A DNA stretch of 64,000 bases from Arbacia lixula (lineage: Eukaryota; Echinodermata; Echinoidea; Arbacioida; Arbaciidae). The notes under the pieces were generated by a model that worked only from the letters and a program-made list of their open reading frames with translations, was not told where the DNA came from and did not search any database. The stretch covers positions 8,865,230 through 8,929,229 of the forward strand of contig OZ022578.1 of the NCBI GenBank assembly GCA_963669155.1. The letters are read 5' to 3'. Made by a program: the position numbers and the translations under genes. Shown in pieces: positions 21,489 to 33,011 of the stretch. How positions within the stretch are numbered: position 1 is the stretch's first letter; each line of letters starts with the position of its first letter.

Positions 21489-22664
21489 CCATATTGAATG
21501 ACTACATGTACCAGCAAGTTTCCAATTCTGCTCAGAAACCTGACTGCAAGAATGAACGGTAACCTGGGTGACGTTAAACATTAAAATAAGTGATGGGTGC
21601 AATTTAATACTTATTGGCAATCTAATAATTTAGTACAGTTCATGTAACTCCTAGCTCTTGCTGCTAAAAGGTACCGGTATCCCAGGTCTAGACCACTCAG
21701 TTGTATAAATTCAGTAGATAATATAAGAAAATACAGCAGTCTAACTTCCCTCAGAATGTAAGGACTGAAAAGTGACTTTAAATTGGTTTTCTTTATAATG
21801 GTTTCTAAGGGATTGTCTGGTAGGTCTTCTAAAAATGTAGAACTTTCAGTAACTGCAGACAAATACTGACAATGTTATGAACAGCACAATCTTGTTAACT
21901 TAATTACGGATGTAATCCTATTAATGCTGTACATGGGGAAGATTCTTGTCAAGTCTGTGATTTGAATGGCATATACATTGTAATGTGATATTGAATGTTG
22001 TAAGTTAAAATTTTCCTGTTGCATTAGAAAACAGAATGAGAGGCAAATAAAACATTATTACAATGTACATGTACATGTATGATTGTCAGTTGCTTGAATA
22101 TCTGCATGTTTCATACACATATCAATGTAATTGTATGATGATATCATGGCTCACAATATATAAACTCTGTCTGCAAAATTTCACATTATCTTGAATGATT
22201 TTAACTTTAATAAGTTTAAAATACATTTGATATTATCAGTGGTTAATTTTTAAATCCATTTGATAATAATGAATGCATTCCAGACATGATTAGCTTGACA
22301 TGATTATCTTAGCCAGGTTTGTACAGTATGTTAATTACCATCCTTTCATCTCAGCAGCCTATGTATTGATAGTGTCCTAGCCTGTAATTGTTCCTGCGTT
22401 TTGCACACAGCTCAAGCAAGACTGATTTGAAATCAATAATGACCTTAATGGCCCCAAGGCCATGAAGCCACACAACCTGTCTCTAATGAGATGTGTGCAT
22501 CCCTCGCAGAAAAGGGAGCCCAGAATAGAAGGCAGAGGCCTAGGTTCTAGGCTCAAGAGTGCATGGGCACTACATGTACTTGTAGACAATGTCCATTTTA
22601 CATTGCAGGGGCTAAATCCCCCGGATGTCGGAACCCCTGTGCCTTCTTTTCACTAGGACAGAGA

Positions 22665-23150
22665 AGGTGCGTCTTCATTAGCCCGATCAGACGAAATAGC
22701 GAGGTATTTTGCTGATACGGGGAACTAGCCTGAAGTTGCAATCGCGTCTTCATTAGCGCGAAACTCGGGATGCATAAATTATCCCGAGTTTCTCACATAC
22801 CAGCAGTGTGCGACGGGAATACATGTAGGCCATGACGGCATGGCTTCGGTTGTGAGCTCGCATTCACGCATGTATAAAAACCTATTACGTAAACAATGCC
22901 TCGTGAGCGCTGTTGCATTTTCAGGCTAATGAAGACGCTCCGGGCTACCTTGAGCTAGTTCGCGAACTAGCTCGAGCTAGCTCCATCTAGTCCAAGATTT
23001 CTTGGGAAATTTTCTCGACCAAATAGCTCGCTATTTTGCCTGATCTGGCTAATGAAGACGCAAATAGGCAGCTGTTTCGTGATCTGGCTAGCTAACCCGA
23101 TCAGAACAAGCTCGCTATTTCGCCCACATCAAGCTAATGAAGATGCACCT
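22665..23150. mobile_element. 0.5-kb MITE with AGGTGCGTCTTCATTAGCC ends, copy B
   Basis: Starts AGGTGCGTCTTCATTAGCCC and ends, inverted, AGCTAATGAAGATGCACCT. It is better preserved at its ends than copy A at 12932. Both copies lie in P4-ATPase introns in the same orientation. Confidence 0.87.
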
Positions 23151-23584
23151 AGTGTAGAAGTGACACTATACGTACAACCAAAAGGGTTAAAACATTTTTA
23201 AACATTATGCAAATAATACCAGGTGTATAGCATTGTCTGGCTAGGCAGTCAACCAAATATGAGTTACATATTACAAATATATAGGTACACAATGTACATT
23301 ACACAGTCTAGACTCATGAGAGATACATGTAAATCAATGCTGATATAAAATTTGCATTGGCAAGGTAATATAAATCAATATGAAAGGTGTAAACTACATG
23401 TACATACAACTACACGAACATGAATACAATGATGCAACCTCATTGGACCGGTGGTTATCACACCCACTAAAATACATGTGTTTCAAATAGTATGATGTCT
23501 TCACGATTAAATTTTTATGTAAGTTTTACATCCGGTAGTATGAATACAATGATGGAGCTACAAACATAGACTACAAACATAAAC

Positions 23585-23675
23585 CTTAATAAGCCTAGTT
23601 AGCTGCTTAGGTGCATTCAGATGCATGCATTTTAGTAACTAACTAGGCTAGTAAGCTTTTGTGAATATGGCCCCA
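23585..23675. repeat. Possible short MITE fragment ending GGCCCCATATTCACAAAAGC (minus strand)
   Basis: Read on the minus strand this begins GGGCCATATTCACAAAAGCT-like sequence, then an ACTAGCCTAGTTAGT / AACTAGGCTTATT inverted pair. The GGCCCC(A)TATTCACAAA type of end is seen in invertebrate TIR repeats, but only one copy is present here. Confidence 0.3.
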
Positions 23676-24724
23676 GTTTATTAGTCCTGCTAAAAGCCAC
23701 CAAGAGCAGCCGAGAGCAGCAGAATTACTGGTTACAAATCGATATTCCGAAGGTTCGTTTATAAATTCCTAAGGTTTGTAATTCCAAAACACGTTAAGTG
23801 TCCATACCTCGATGCTCATTAGTCAAAAATAGGAAAAAGGGTTCATTAATCCGAGCATTTGTCGCATAACATTCAGAATAATGAAACTTTGGAATAACGA
23901 GTGTTTCCCGAATAACTGTAGTCATGGCAGTCATCCGCAGTACTGTCAAAAGCGGTGCTCAGTGAATCAATGTCAAGCATTTATGAAGAACTTCAAGCAA
24001 AACTGTAACACATCTCTTGGCGGCGTCTAGGTGGTCTCTGTGGCTTTTAGGACCCAAGTTTACTACAAAGTCCCATTTTTTATTCAAAATTCATGTACAA
24101 ATTTCTCTGCTAGCCCAGTAATTGAGTATGTCTTTACCTTCACAGAGCCGTTTAATGGCTGCTGTAGATGCTTAATGTGTCCCTTTGAAGAAAAAAATTG
24201 AGACATGAAAAGCAGCTGTTTTCCCCCTGGTTTGTGATCATTGCTATGTTGTATTGCACAAATCTTAGTCAAATCTTGGGATTTTCCTAAGAACCTTTTG
24301 TAAATTCACATTATATTAGAAAATTAGTCTATTGTGTTTTGGCTACTGGATGCCAATCCGAGCAATCCCTAGACAATGTATAATGTCACAGCTGTCTCTT
24401 TGGTGCCAAGATGTCTATGGATGAGTTGTCTGAATTGTCACCTGGGTGACACCTCAGATGGACACTTTCCAAATTCCACCTCTTTCCCTTGTCACTTTTC
24501 AGTCCTGAATGTGGGACATTTCAGGTGCATAACATTGTAAATAAGCAGAGAAGACAGATCAATTGAAACCATCTGTTATTGCTGTGTGCTGTGAGATAGG
24601 ACCCATGATGATGATAAGCATCATATGAAAGACAGGATTACAAAGTTGAGTACAGAATGGCTAATGATTGCTTAAGACATTGTACATGTATGTTCCATAA
24701 CTTTACACAAAAAGGGAAATTTAA

Positions 24725-25625
24725 TAAATCCATATCATGAAGAGTATACTGTACGATCGACACAATCCTTAAATTGCGATGATAAGTGTGTTTCAAGGGC
24801 AGACTTAAACTAATCTATGGTGTTAAGAGTGTCAGGGACGCTATTCCATAAAACTGGAGCAGCATGTTTCCTCGTACATACATGTAACAAGTCATGCTGC
24901 TGAATTTTGGATAGTTTGTAGTCTTTGAATTTGGAGAAGTGGTAATTGAAAAAGGAGACTATTGGAGAAGTCACACTAATACCTAACATATAAACCAAAT
25001 GTTCAGTTGTACTTCTATCAACAAAATCACAAATTTTACCAATTTTGTAGAGTGCAAACGAAGCAGAACAACATTTTTGTGTGATGAAATTGTCAAAAGT
25101 ATACTAATTAGCCCAAGAATTCTAAATTCTGGCTAGATCCATGTGAATGACTGGGGTCATATTTTTAAACCGGGATGAAACATGAACGAACTCTGTCTTA
25201 CTGCAATTTAACTTGAGACAGTTTTGGTGAGACCCTTCTTTGATTGCTTGAACATACTTTGCTATCTGAGAAGAAACATTTTCAAGTCTTGACTGTTTGA
25301 ATGTAATATACAACTGAGTGTCATCAGCATTAAACATCTTGAAAATGTTATGTCTATCAATTAAAGATTCTAGAGGAGAGGTGTATAATATAAACAGGAC
25401 TGGACCCAATACAGATCCTTGCGGTACTCCTTTGGTGAGTACATGTCCTGAAGACCGATCATCTCCATTGACTACATTATGAGTACATCCTGATAAGTAT
25501 GACTGCATCCAATTAAGTGCTTCGCCACATATTCCAAATCTCAGTGATAAGTATCGAAGCAATGTATCATGATCAATGGTATCAAAAGCTGAGGAGAAAT
25601 CAAGCATGACAAGTATGAATGGCAA
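24725..25625 (-). mobile_element. LINE fragment (CR1/L2-like), reverse transcriptase and C-terminus, decayed
   Basis: The 167-residue open frame 25625-25122 carries RT motifs LDFSSAFDTIDHDTL, KGVPQGSVLGPVLF and NADDTQLYI. In the last, the usual aromatic residue before ADD is Asn. Further frames down to 24810 give the C-terminal block ending APVLWNSVPDTLNTID. At least one frame break and an internal deletion separate the pieces, and the endonuclease end is missing. It is dead and old. It lies in the first intron of the flippase gene in the same orientation as the gene. Confidence 0.88.
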
Positions 25626-25635
25626 GACATGGCTT

Positions 25636-26040
25636 ACCTTTACTTTACTTTACTTTAATCCAATGATGATTGTAGGACTTCGCCTGTTCATCAACCGTAG
25701 ATTGCAATAGTTTCCTTGACTTATCACATTAACATGTACAGTGTATGTATGTGGGTCAGGACATTGTGTAAAAGACATACAGCCTATAGAGGCTCATAAA
25801 GAAGATCATGATTATTTATCCAGTAATTGTCCAGCTTATTTTTGAAGGAGTTCACAGAAGTCGCTGAGACAACACAATCAGGAAGACTATTCCACAAATC
25901 AGCAACTCTGTTACTGAAGAAATACTTCCTCAAGTCAAGACGAGAGAACTGCTTGTCTAGTTTCAATTTGTGACCTCTAGACGTTCTGTGTGCCAGGTGC
26001 CTTATTGAAATACATGCACTATAAAAATGTTTGAATTTTT
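25636..26040 (-). mobile_element. Second LINE 3' end with (AAAGT)n tail, abutting the first
   Basis: The minus frame 25966-25784 gives the LINE C-terminus LRKYFFSNRVADLWNSLPDC and FKNKLDNYWINNHDLL, then a 3' UTR and an AAAGTAAAGTAAAG tail at about 25640-25660. The tail touches the RT fragment of the other LINE, which suggests 5'-truncated insertion into it. The family differs from the neighbour. Confidence 0.78.
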
Positions 26041-26160
26041 TTTATCTTCATCAGAGTAGCTGCTGCTGTGCAATTCTGAACCACCTTAGTTTGAAAACAA
26101 TAAAAAAAAAATACAACATGAATTCAAATCATCTTCAAACAAGCCACAGTTAAATTCAAG

Positions 26161-26382
26161 TACACTCCAGCTCAAAGGAATTGGCATATAGGGAAAGGGA
26201 AAGGGAAGAAAGGGAAGGAGCCGCCGATTTAAACCGCTGTATATTTTGTCCAGTTCAGCATGAAACATGAAGTTTTTTTGGCTAAAGCATCGTGTTTCAT
26301 ACTGAACAGAACAAAATATACCGCTGCTTAAAAATGCGGCTCCTTCCCTTTCCCTTTGCCAATTCCTCTGAGCTGTAGTGTA
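26161..26382. mobile_element. Palindromic CACTACAGCTC MITE, copy 6
   Basis: Left end TACACTCCAGCTCAAAGGAA; right end CTGAGCTGTAGTGTA. The centre keeps the CAGTTCAGCATGAAACATGA arm against a diverged partner. Copy 6 lies beside the LINE pair. Confidence 0.88.
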
Positions 26383-27178
26383 TTCTGTAAATATGCGGAC
26401 TAGTACTAGTTTTATCGGTATAGTTTTGTTAAAAACAACAAATCTAATCTTGAGTCCTTTGCTTCGAAGCTCTGTGCTATGCAGGCCACTCAGTGCATGA
26501 GCGGGCCGGACACAGTCAATATAGGCCATGCCCGCATGCCGCGCCGAGGACAAAAAGATTGTGAATGTAGACTATTAACTCATTGTGGCTCAGATGTAAA
26601 CTAAAATAATTTTTCCATTTTCCTGAAAACGTTCTTGACAGTGAGATTTCATATTGTAGGGGTATACTGCTGATTTCTTCCAAGTTTCATGACTTTTGCA
26701 AATGCATCACCCTGTCTACTAGTAGGAGCTGTAAAAATCCACATGACCTGATTTCTGATGATGTTCTTTTGTGGACATAGGTAATATGAAGAAAAAAAAT
26801 GGAAGCAATACATGAGGCAAGTCATAAAATGTAAATCGTAAACATATTAGACAAAGACGGTAGACAAAACTTGTAAACAGTCGTACGTTACACATCCTCA
26901 CCCCGCCCACGGCTTGCTTCGGAGGTGGGCGGTATAATGGCAATCGTCTAGTGGGGCGCGACGGGCAGCCTGGCGCACGACAACAGCCGGCCAGGCCCGC
27001 ATCGCAAGACCAGCGCCAACTACTAGTACTACACTGTACATGTACTAGAGCCTCACACACATACTTCACGCCAAAGTGATGCAATGGGACCAAGTAGTAG
27101 CGCGAATACATTATTACTAGCTGCGTTATCCGTAAATATGCTATACAATATGGTTTAGAACACTAACAAGAAACTCAC

Positions 27179-27400
27179 CTCAGATTCACAGGAAGATAAT
27201 TATTCCTTCAAGACACTTTCTGTATTCAGGTAATTCCTTTGTGGCAGCCGCATTCAGTACATTATCCCTGACAACGTTTGCAGTGTAATTGGACACTGCT
27301 TGCTGATTTGCTTACTACTTCCGCACATCCGGTATTTTGCTTTCGTGGTAGTACGTACGCGTTAACGCGTTATGCATGCTTCTGTACGAGTATAGTACGA
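27179..27400 (-). promoter_or_regulatory. Probable non-coding first exon and promoter of the flippase gene
   Basis: On the minus strand a strong donor CTGAG|gtgagt sits at 27179/27178. Upstream is a local rise in CpG (ACGTACGCGTTAACGCGT) and two ETS-type words (CCGGATGT and GCGGAAGT on the minus strand). Exons on this strand and the next exon at 17269 make this the simplest first exon. The transcription start is not defined and other genes could own it. Confidence 0.4.
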
Positions 27401-28130
27401 GTAGAGGATCGGGTATATGCGGTGCGTGCGATACTATAGTACCTGGAACTATTTTCGTCACAGCTCCCTCCCTGAAATCGAGTCATGCATATTCATCAGT
27501 ATATTAAGTTCTTTACACTAAACAATCGAAAGTTTATTGTTGCTCGGCGACTTGAGCAACCTAACTCCATTGTGTTGATCGATTTATGCTCTTGGGGATG
27601 TATAGAAGTCGTTCAGATGAGTCGATAATATGAAGGGAGAAAATAAAAATCGATCGCGGTAGGCTGTATTACGTTCCTCATCGACACCGCCTCCATACAA
27701 GTGACGTATCCATTTGATCACTTCTTAATTTGTGCGTGTATGTGGCTTCATTTTTATACAACAAAAAACGGATCTTATCGCCGCGAGCACGATAAGATGT
27801 CGGAATGTGTGTTAATAAACTATGACAATTTTCTAGGTGAAAATTTAAGATATAGGCGCCTAGAAAGTAGAAGGTATTTTCTGTTGTATTAACATGCACT
27901 TTCACCATATTTGGCGATTGGAAATAGAGGGTTGAAGAGAGGGAGATAGAGGGAGGCCGGTTATGATTAAATTAGAGTTTACTGTGGAGTCCCTTGATAT
28001 GAATCTAAGATTGGGATAATTCAATACTTGCAGTGGGAAGATGAGTCAATTAATGTGTATGGAGAGAGCATTTTTTTTTTCGATTAGTAAAAAAGACCGT
28101 GTCGAGCTTTAATGTGATTAAAGGGAATAT
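27400..28130. other. Intergenic spacer
   Basis: Mixed composition with a few CpG-rich patches near 27.4 and 27.65 kb and an A/T-rich stretch after 27.9 kb. No frame, repeat or RNA gene recognised. Confidence 0.5.
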
Positions 28131-28474
28131 ATACTGTACTGGGAAGCCTTCAAAAGATGATCGTGAGCAATCTACTTGCCAGTGGTCTTAAATTCATGTA
28201 TTGTCCATTTTAGAAACTTGCTGAAAGTTATTTGCCCTCTAATGATCCACATTTGGGGTTATTAGTGATTACATCACAAATCCTCAAAATGTTCGGCCCG
28301 AACATTATGAGGATTTCACTAATCATTTATTACTCCAAATGCTGATTATCAGGTGAGGGCAAATAACTTTCAGCAAGTTTCTAAAATGGACAATACATGA
28401 ATTCAAGACTATTTGCCAGAAGATTGCTCATGATCACCTTTTGAAGGCTTTTTTGTCTTCCTGGTACAGTGTTA
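28131..28474. mobile_element. Fold-back (fully palindromic) element, about 150-170-bp arms
   Basis: CCTTCAAAAG...GTATTGTCCATTTTAGAAAC TTGCTGAAAGTTATTTGCCC runs to a centre TGTTCGGCCCGAACA (about 28291-28305) and returns inverted as GGGCAAATAACTTTCAGCAA ... CTTTTGAAGG. The outer ends TACTGTACTGGGAAG and CTTCCTGGTACAGT suggest a TA-target MITE. The arms are well matched, so it is fairly recent. It is non-coding. Confidence 0.85.
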
Positions 28475-28519
28475 AGGTAGGCAGTACGTGGGGAATACAG
28501 TCCTCTGATCGGACGGTGT

Positions 28520-28600
28520 GGGAATGGGGGGGGGGGGGGGGGTCGAGGGTGGAGGACAAAGGTGTGGGAGGGGAGAGGAATGACCCCCCCTCCCCCAAGT
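28520..28600. repeat. G run followed by C run
   Basis: A G tract at about 28526-28542 and a C tract at 28585-28591 give false proline- and glycine-rich frames. This is low complexity. Confidence 0.7.
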
Positions 28601-29647
28601 CCCGCTTGGTAGTCATTGTTGATTCCTTCCATGGTAGTAAAAGTTCAGGCCGATGTCGAAAACTAATGTGGTGTCCTCGCTCTCAGAAAACCAGGTTCAC
28701 CATGTTGTGTATGTAGTGTAGTTGTGTGTGCGAGGTGGTCGACTATGATAATAAAGTCTATAGTTTGCTTAATTTTGAGTTGAACTCAGTGAAGGAGGAC
28801 TCGTGGACTCGAGGTGCATTACGCTGTAGTACATTTAATACTTAAACAATTCTGTGTTGAATAACTCTGTGATGAATACAAGTCATCTGATGCCTCCTGA
28901 AATAACTCGGGGAATATAACTGTGCTGATATAACTCAGGAAACAATTCTGCAAATATAACTGATTCAAACTCTGTGGGCTCTCTATATATACCCTTTCTG
29001 TCTCAAGTTTGAAGTAAACAATTATAGTGAAATTCATACAGAAGGTCAGTTTCTTGGATGCATGATGATCTCACAGAAACTGGACCTCACCTACGTAATT
29101 CTAAATTCCAGTAAATGTTATTCAGACTAGCCCCATAAACTCGATGGTCAGCTATAACCTTGAGGGTAATTCGGCTTCTGGAAAGTGGTCATTGAGGTGG
29201 AAAACATTTTTGGGGCGGGAGAGTGATAAATGGAATTATATCACAAAACAAGAGTGGATCTTGACTGATGCTTGCATGGAAGAACTCACGCGTCCCTAAT
29301 AATACGGAGCAGGTCTGCTCAATCTCCTTTCATGTTTTTTTTTCTGAATTTTTACGGTTCAAAATAATATCCCAAGGAATTTTGTGGCCATTTTGATATC
29401 CCTAACGTAATATACCATTTAGGCCTGAAATTTCCTCCATTCCTTTAATATCCGGCCTAGTACGCCACTCTTTATTTTGCACATTACTGTATCATAATGA
29501 ATAAATATTTACGTCATTATTATATTACCGAGAAGAATCACGTGATCCCCATGCAGTCTTAAACTTCAGAGCGGATCTACGCCAATATGGACACCAAGCA
29601 TCCATGTCATGCATACAGTGATTATCAACGCAATTTCAGAAGGCACG

Positions 29648-30281
29648 CAGGCAAAATAAGTTTGGCATTTGGCAGGATTGTTTGTTCCCTAACTTATTGA
29701 CTAACTTCTGTGTGAAAATCACATGAATCTAATTAGTCATGCATGAATAGGCACATTTTAAAGGCAAAAATGTATCTTTTCAAAAGTCACAAGGGTAATT
29801 GTTTATGCCGTTTTAACAATACATTTGGCATTTCTTGTACGATTTTAAAGTGTTTTCACTATGACACGAAATGGCTTCTTATGTTTACGTAACAGGTCGT
29901 GTTCCATTTTTGACAAAATATCCAGAGTTTTACTTTTTCACCAAAATAAAGGGTCTTTAAAAGTGTTTAAAAGTCACATTGCACAAGATGGATGTGTATT
30001 TTTAAACGGTGCTCACTCAACTAGAACAATGGGACAAGTGTCAGGATAGGTGTAAGTGCATGATAACCATTGAGGGGACATAAATGCACCAGCAATGGAT
30101 TTCATCAAAAATTCATTTGACAGAATCCCAAAATTACCCTTGTGACTTTTGAAAAGTTACAATTTTACCTTTAAAATTTGCGGACTCATGCATGACTGAA
30201 TGGATTAATGTGATTTTCACTCATACGTTAGTCAGTAAGTTAAGGAACAATCCTGCCAAATCATTTTGCCCAAAACCTCTT
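29648..30281. mobile_element. MITE-like element with about 150-bp inverted arms
   Basis: The left arm (TTTGGCAGGATTG, TGTTCCCTAACTTA, CTTTTCAAAAGTCACAAGGG TAATT) returns inverted at 30128-30281 (AATTACCCTTGTGACTTTTG, TAAGGAACAATCCTGCCAAA). The middle 0.33 kb is unique and non-coding. I see no clear target duplication. Confidence 0.78.
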
Positions 30282-31970
30282 CGATATTTTGCTTCGGGGG
30301 GACTTACTTTTTTGTTAGGTTTAGATTGGACACTAGACACGGCAATTGATTAGCGCCATCTACAGTCTCGGTGCGCATAATCGCGTCTCATTGAAAATAT
30401 GCACTGAACTGTACCACTACGTTCAGTGAAAATATGTCACATTCAAAGAAAGGTCCCTAATGTTACGTTTATTTATCAGCTTATTCTCGTTATCGTGTGC
30501 ACATACATCTTGCGTGATGTGATCTCAATTTATCATAAATCAAATCACAAGAAACCAGCTACATTGAGTGTGATTGTCATTTCTGTGCATTTTTCCACTG
30601 GAATAAAAAAGGGGTAATTTGATTGTTTTCATAATTATAAACACCAGCCAAAAATCATTTCAAATCTCCACTTCATAGTCCACTTCATAGAAATAAACAC
30701 ACTGTTATAACCTCAAACGCATCAGCTTACTTAACGTCTCTTTCAATTTTTCAATTAATTTGGACTTTTAAAAAAATAAGCAGTAAACAATCACATCATG
30801 ATGTATTTACAAGTTAGTTGGGGAACCAAAATAAGCACACAGGCTTGTGGGTGTGATCCAAATTAATACATACATAAACACACGATTTGATTTACGGGGG
30901 CCATGCATTTTTTAAATTGTATGGCAATCCATGTTAATACATATTGACTTCATGAAAATACCATAGAATGTCCTCAAAGATACCACATAAGAGGCAATTA
31001 TTGCTGCATATCATTTGTTCCTTGTCTTATCCCGACATCAACATTCATACACAAGACTCAATCTAACTCATGGTTTGTACAGTACTCAAATGATTCACGA
31101 CTACTCGGCTTTAAGTGCCATTTTAGAGAGACTTCATATAGGTTTCAACACAGATGGCTCTTGCCATCTCGATGTAGTTCCAACATCTTTCCCTTTTTTC
31201 AGAGGCTATTGATTGTTTAGTTTCAGTACATGTATGAAATTTACTTTAACAACTTGTTTCAGTACGTGTTATAACTCCTTGTATCTTCCAACACCAACCA
31301 ACTTTAAACCAATAACCAGTTTCGCTACAGAGAGCTGCAGTACACATATATGGAGTAAACTTTGATTTGCGATAAAATTAAACACAATCCACTAACTATC
31401 AAATTGTGTCTATTCCTGTTTATTTCTTATTGTGTTAATTGTGTTATAACTATGATTGGTTGTCATGTCAGCCACGTTCTCAAAATCAGTTACAGTACGT
31501 CATGCAATGCAATACTTTTTACTTTCAACATCCATGTATTAATATGCATGAACTATTATACGATTCTTTTGAGTAATGAACGAATGTTTTTTTTTTTTTT
31601 TTTTTAGCATTATTATTTTGATCTGTTTCTCATTGTTCGGCTGTTTTTTCACAATAATATATTCACTCATTTTTATGTTCAGTGATACTGTAATTTAATA
31701 ATGCTAATAATTTGTATCTAAAGGGATTTTTAATGACTTCGTTTATAACAAAAATATAAACATGAACAAAAAAGTTTGATGACTAGTAATGTACTTTAAC
31801 ATTTATATCAAGATGACATTAGAGCGTTAGAATTTACTGCAATGATAGATTCGTGCCTAGTTTTTGGAATTTAATGAAGTTGACATTACGATTTCGCGCA
31901 GCGAGCGAACTATACTGTAGTTTCCCCCTAATATGAAAAATATTTTGTTGGGTCCACGGCAAACTGGGCT
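30282..31970. other. Intergenic stretch without recognised features
   Basis: AT-rich. It holds a poly-T tract at 31586-31605 and short unrecognised frames. Nothing is supported as a gene. Confidence 0.5.
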
Positions 31971-31972
31971 AT

Positions 31973-32168
31973 CCATGATTCGGTCACAACGGGAACTCAT
32001 ACAGCCCCCCCCCCCCCCCCCCCCCCAAGTTACGACCGCCGTATGAGTCAGCGTGCGCGCGCACGCGCTGGTGTCGAAAAGCCAATTCATTATTACACGC
32101 TGACCGAATCATGGCAGCTACATGTATATATAAGTGGCCGACCGAAGGCAAAGTAGACCGAATCATGG
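31973..32168. repeat. Small inverted and direct repeats of GACCGAATCATGG around a C run
   Basis: CCATGATTCGGTCA at 31973-31986 returns inverted at 32101-32114, and GACCGAATCATGG occurs again at 32156-32168. A C tract (about 32005-32026) and a GTGCGCGCGCACGCGC alternating tract lie between them. Origin unknown. Confidence 0.5.
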
Positions 32169-32644
32169 CGGAAAATGAGGGTTTTTGTAACTTTTTAAGT
32201 TATATGCTTTCTCCACGGATTTTTTTTTTGTACAACTGGCATTTGGTAAAGTACTATTTTTAACATTGATAACTTTCAAAAATATTAAATGATTTTGCAA
32301 TATCATGAATTTAAAGATGAAAAAGCCTTAAGTGGCCGAATCAGGCATGTTAGTTTATACCACTGTGCGTTAAATACATCGAAAATGTATTCCAGAAGTC
32401 ATTTCTAATATGGAGAAGGAAAAGTATTGGTCCCAAATTTGAGCCCAGATGTTTAACATCACAGGTGATAGGAAGGTTTATTGATGCATATTTTTAATGA
32501 AACACAACTTAAACTCTTTTTGGCAGATAATTATTAATCCAATTCAACGGTACACCCCGGGGTACACCATGAATGCCATAATACTGTAACTTCCTTAGTA
32601 ATCGATTGTATGAAAGTCATCGAGACTCGACCATCGTCACCCTC

Positions 32645-32683
32645 TAGAAGGCATATTAGTTCTAAATAACAATATGCCTTCTA
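32645..32683. repeat. Perfect 13-bp inverted repeat just before the LINE
   Basis: TAGAAGGCATATT and AATATGCCTTCTA are separated by 13 bases. It sits immediately upstream of the apparent LINE 5' end and may be target-site structure or part of the LINE 5' UTR. Confidence 0.5.
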
Positions 32684-33011
32684 CGAAGCTGTGCGCCTAA
32701 CAGGCTGCCAGCATGAGAGATCGCCTCTGCAAGTATATTCTCAGTTAGTGGGTTTAACCCGATTGTTAACTTGCCATTTTTTGACCAAGGTATCGTTTTT
32801 CATCAAGGACACAGGAGGGAAAGTTTCAGGGATATCTTCAACTACAAGAAGGAGATATTTGAGGTTATATTTCTGTTTCAATCTGTATTTGACTCTACAT
32901 TGACTGCCATGTTTTTGGACTTGGCTGGTGATGCTCAGTGAAGCTTGTAAGCTGCATGGACAAAGCAAGTTTCGTTCTTTTGTGTGGCTACAACACTGGA
33001 CTTAAAGAAGA

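Larger units (their letters stand above)
17270..27178. other. Putative first intron of the flippase gene (9.9 kb)
   Basis: Assigned as intron only if the 27179 donor belongs to this gene. No conserved exon was found. It contains MITE copies 3-6, MITE copy B and two LINE fragments. The stretches 17640-19780, 20560-21280, 21500-22660 and 23160-24720 hold AT-rich sequence with very many TACATGTA palindromes and nothing else I can support. Confidence 0.5.
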
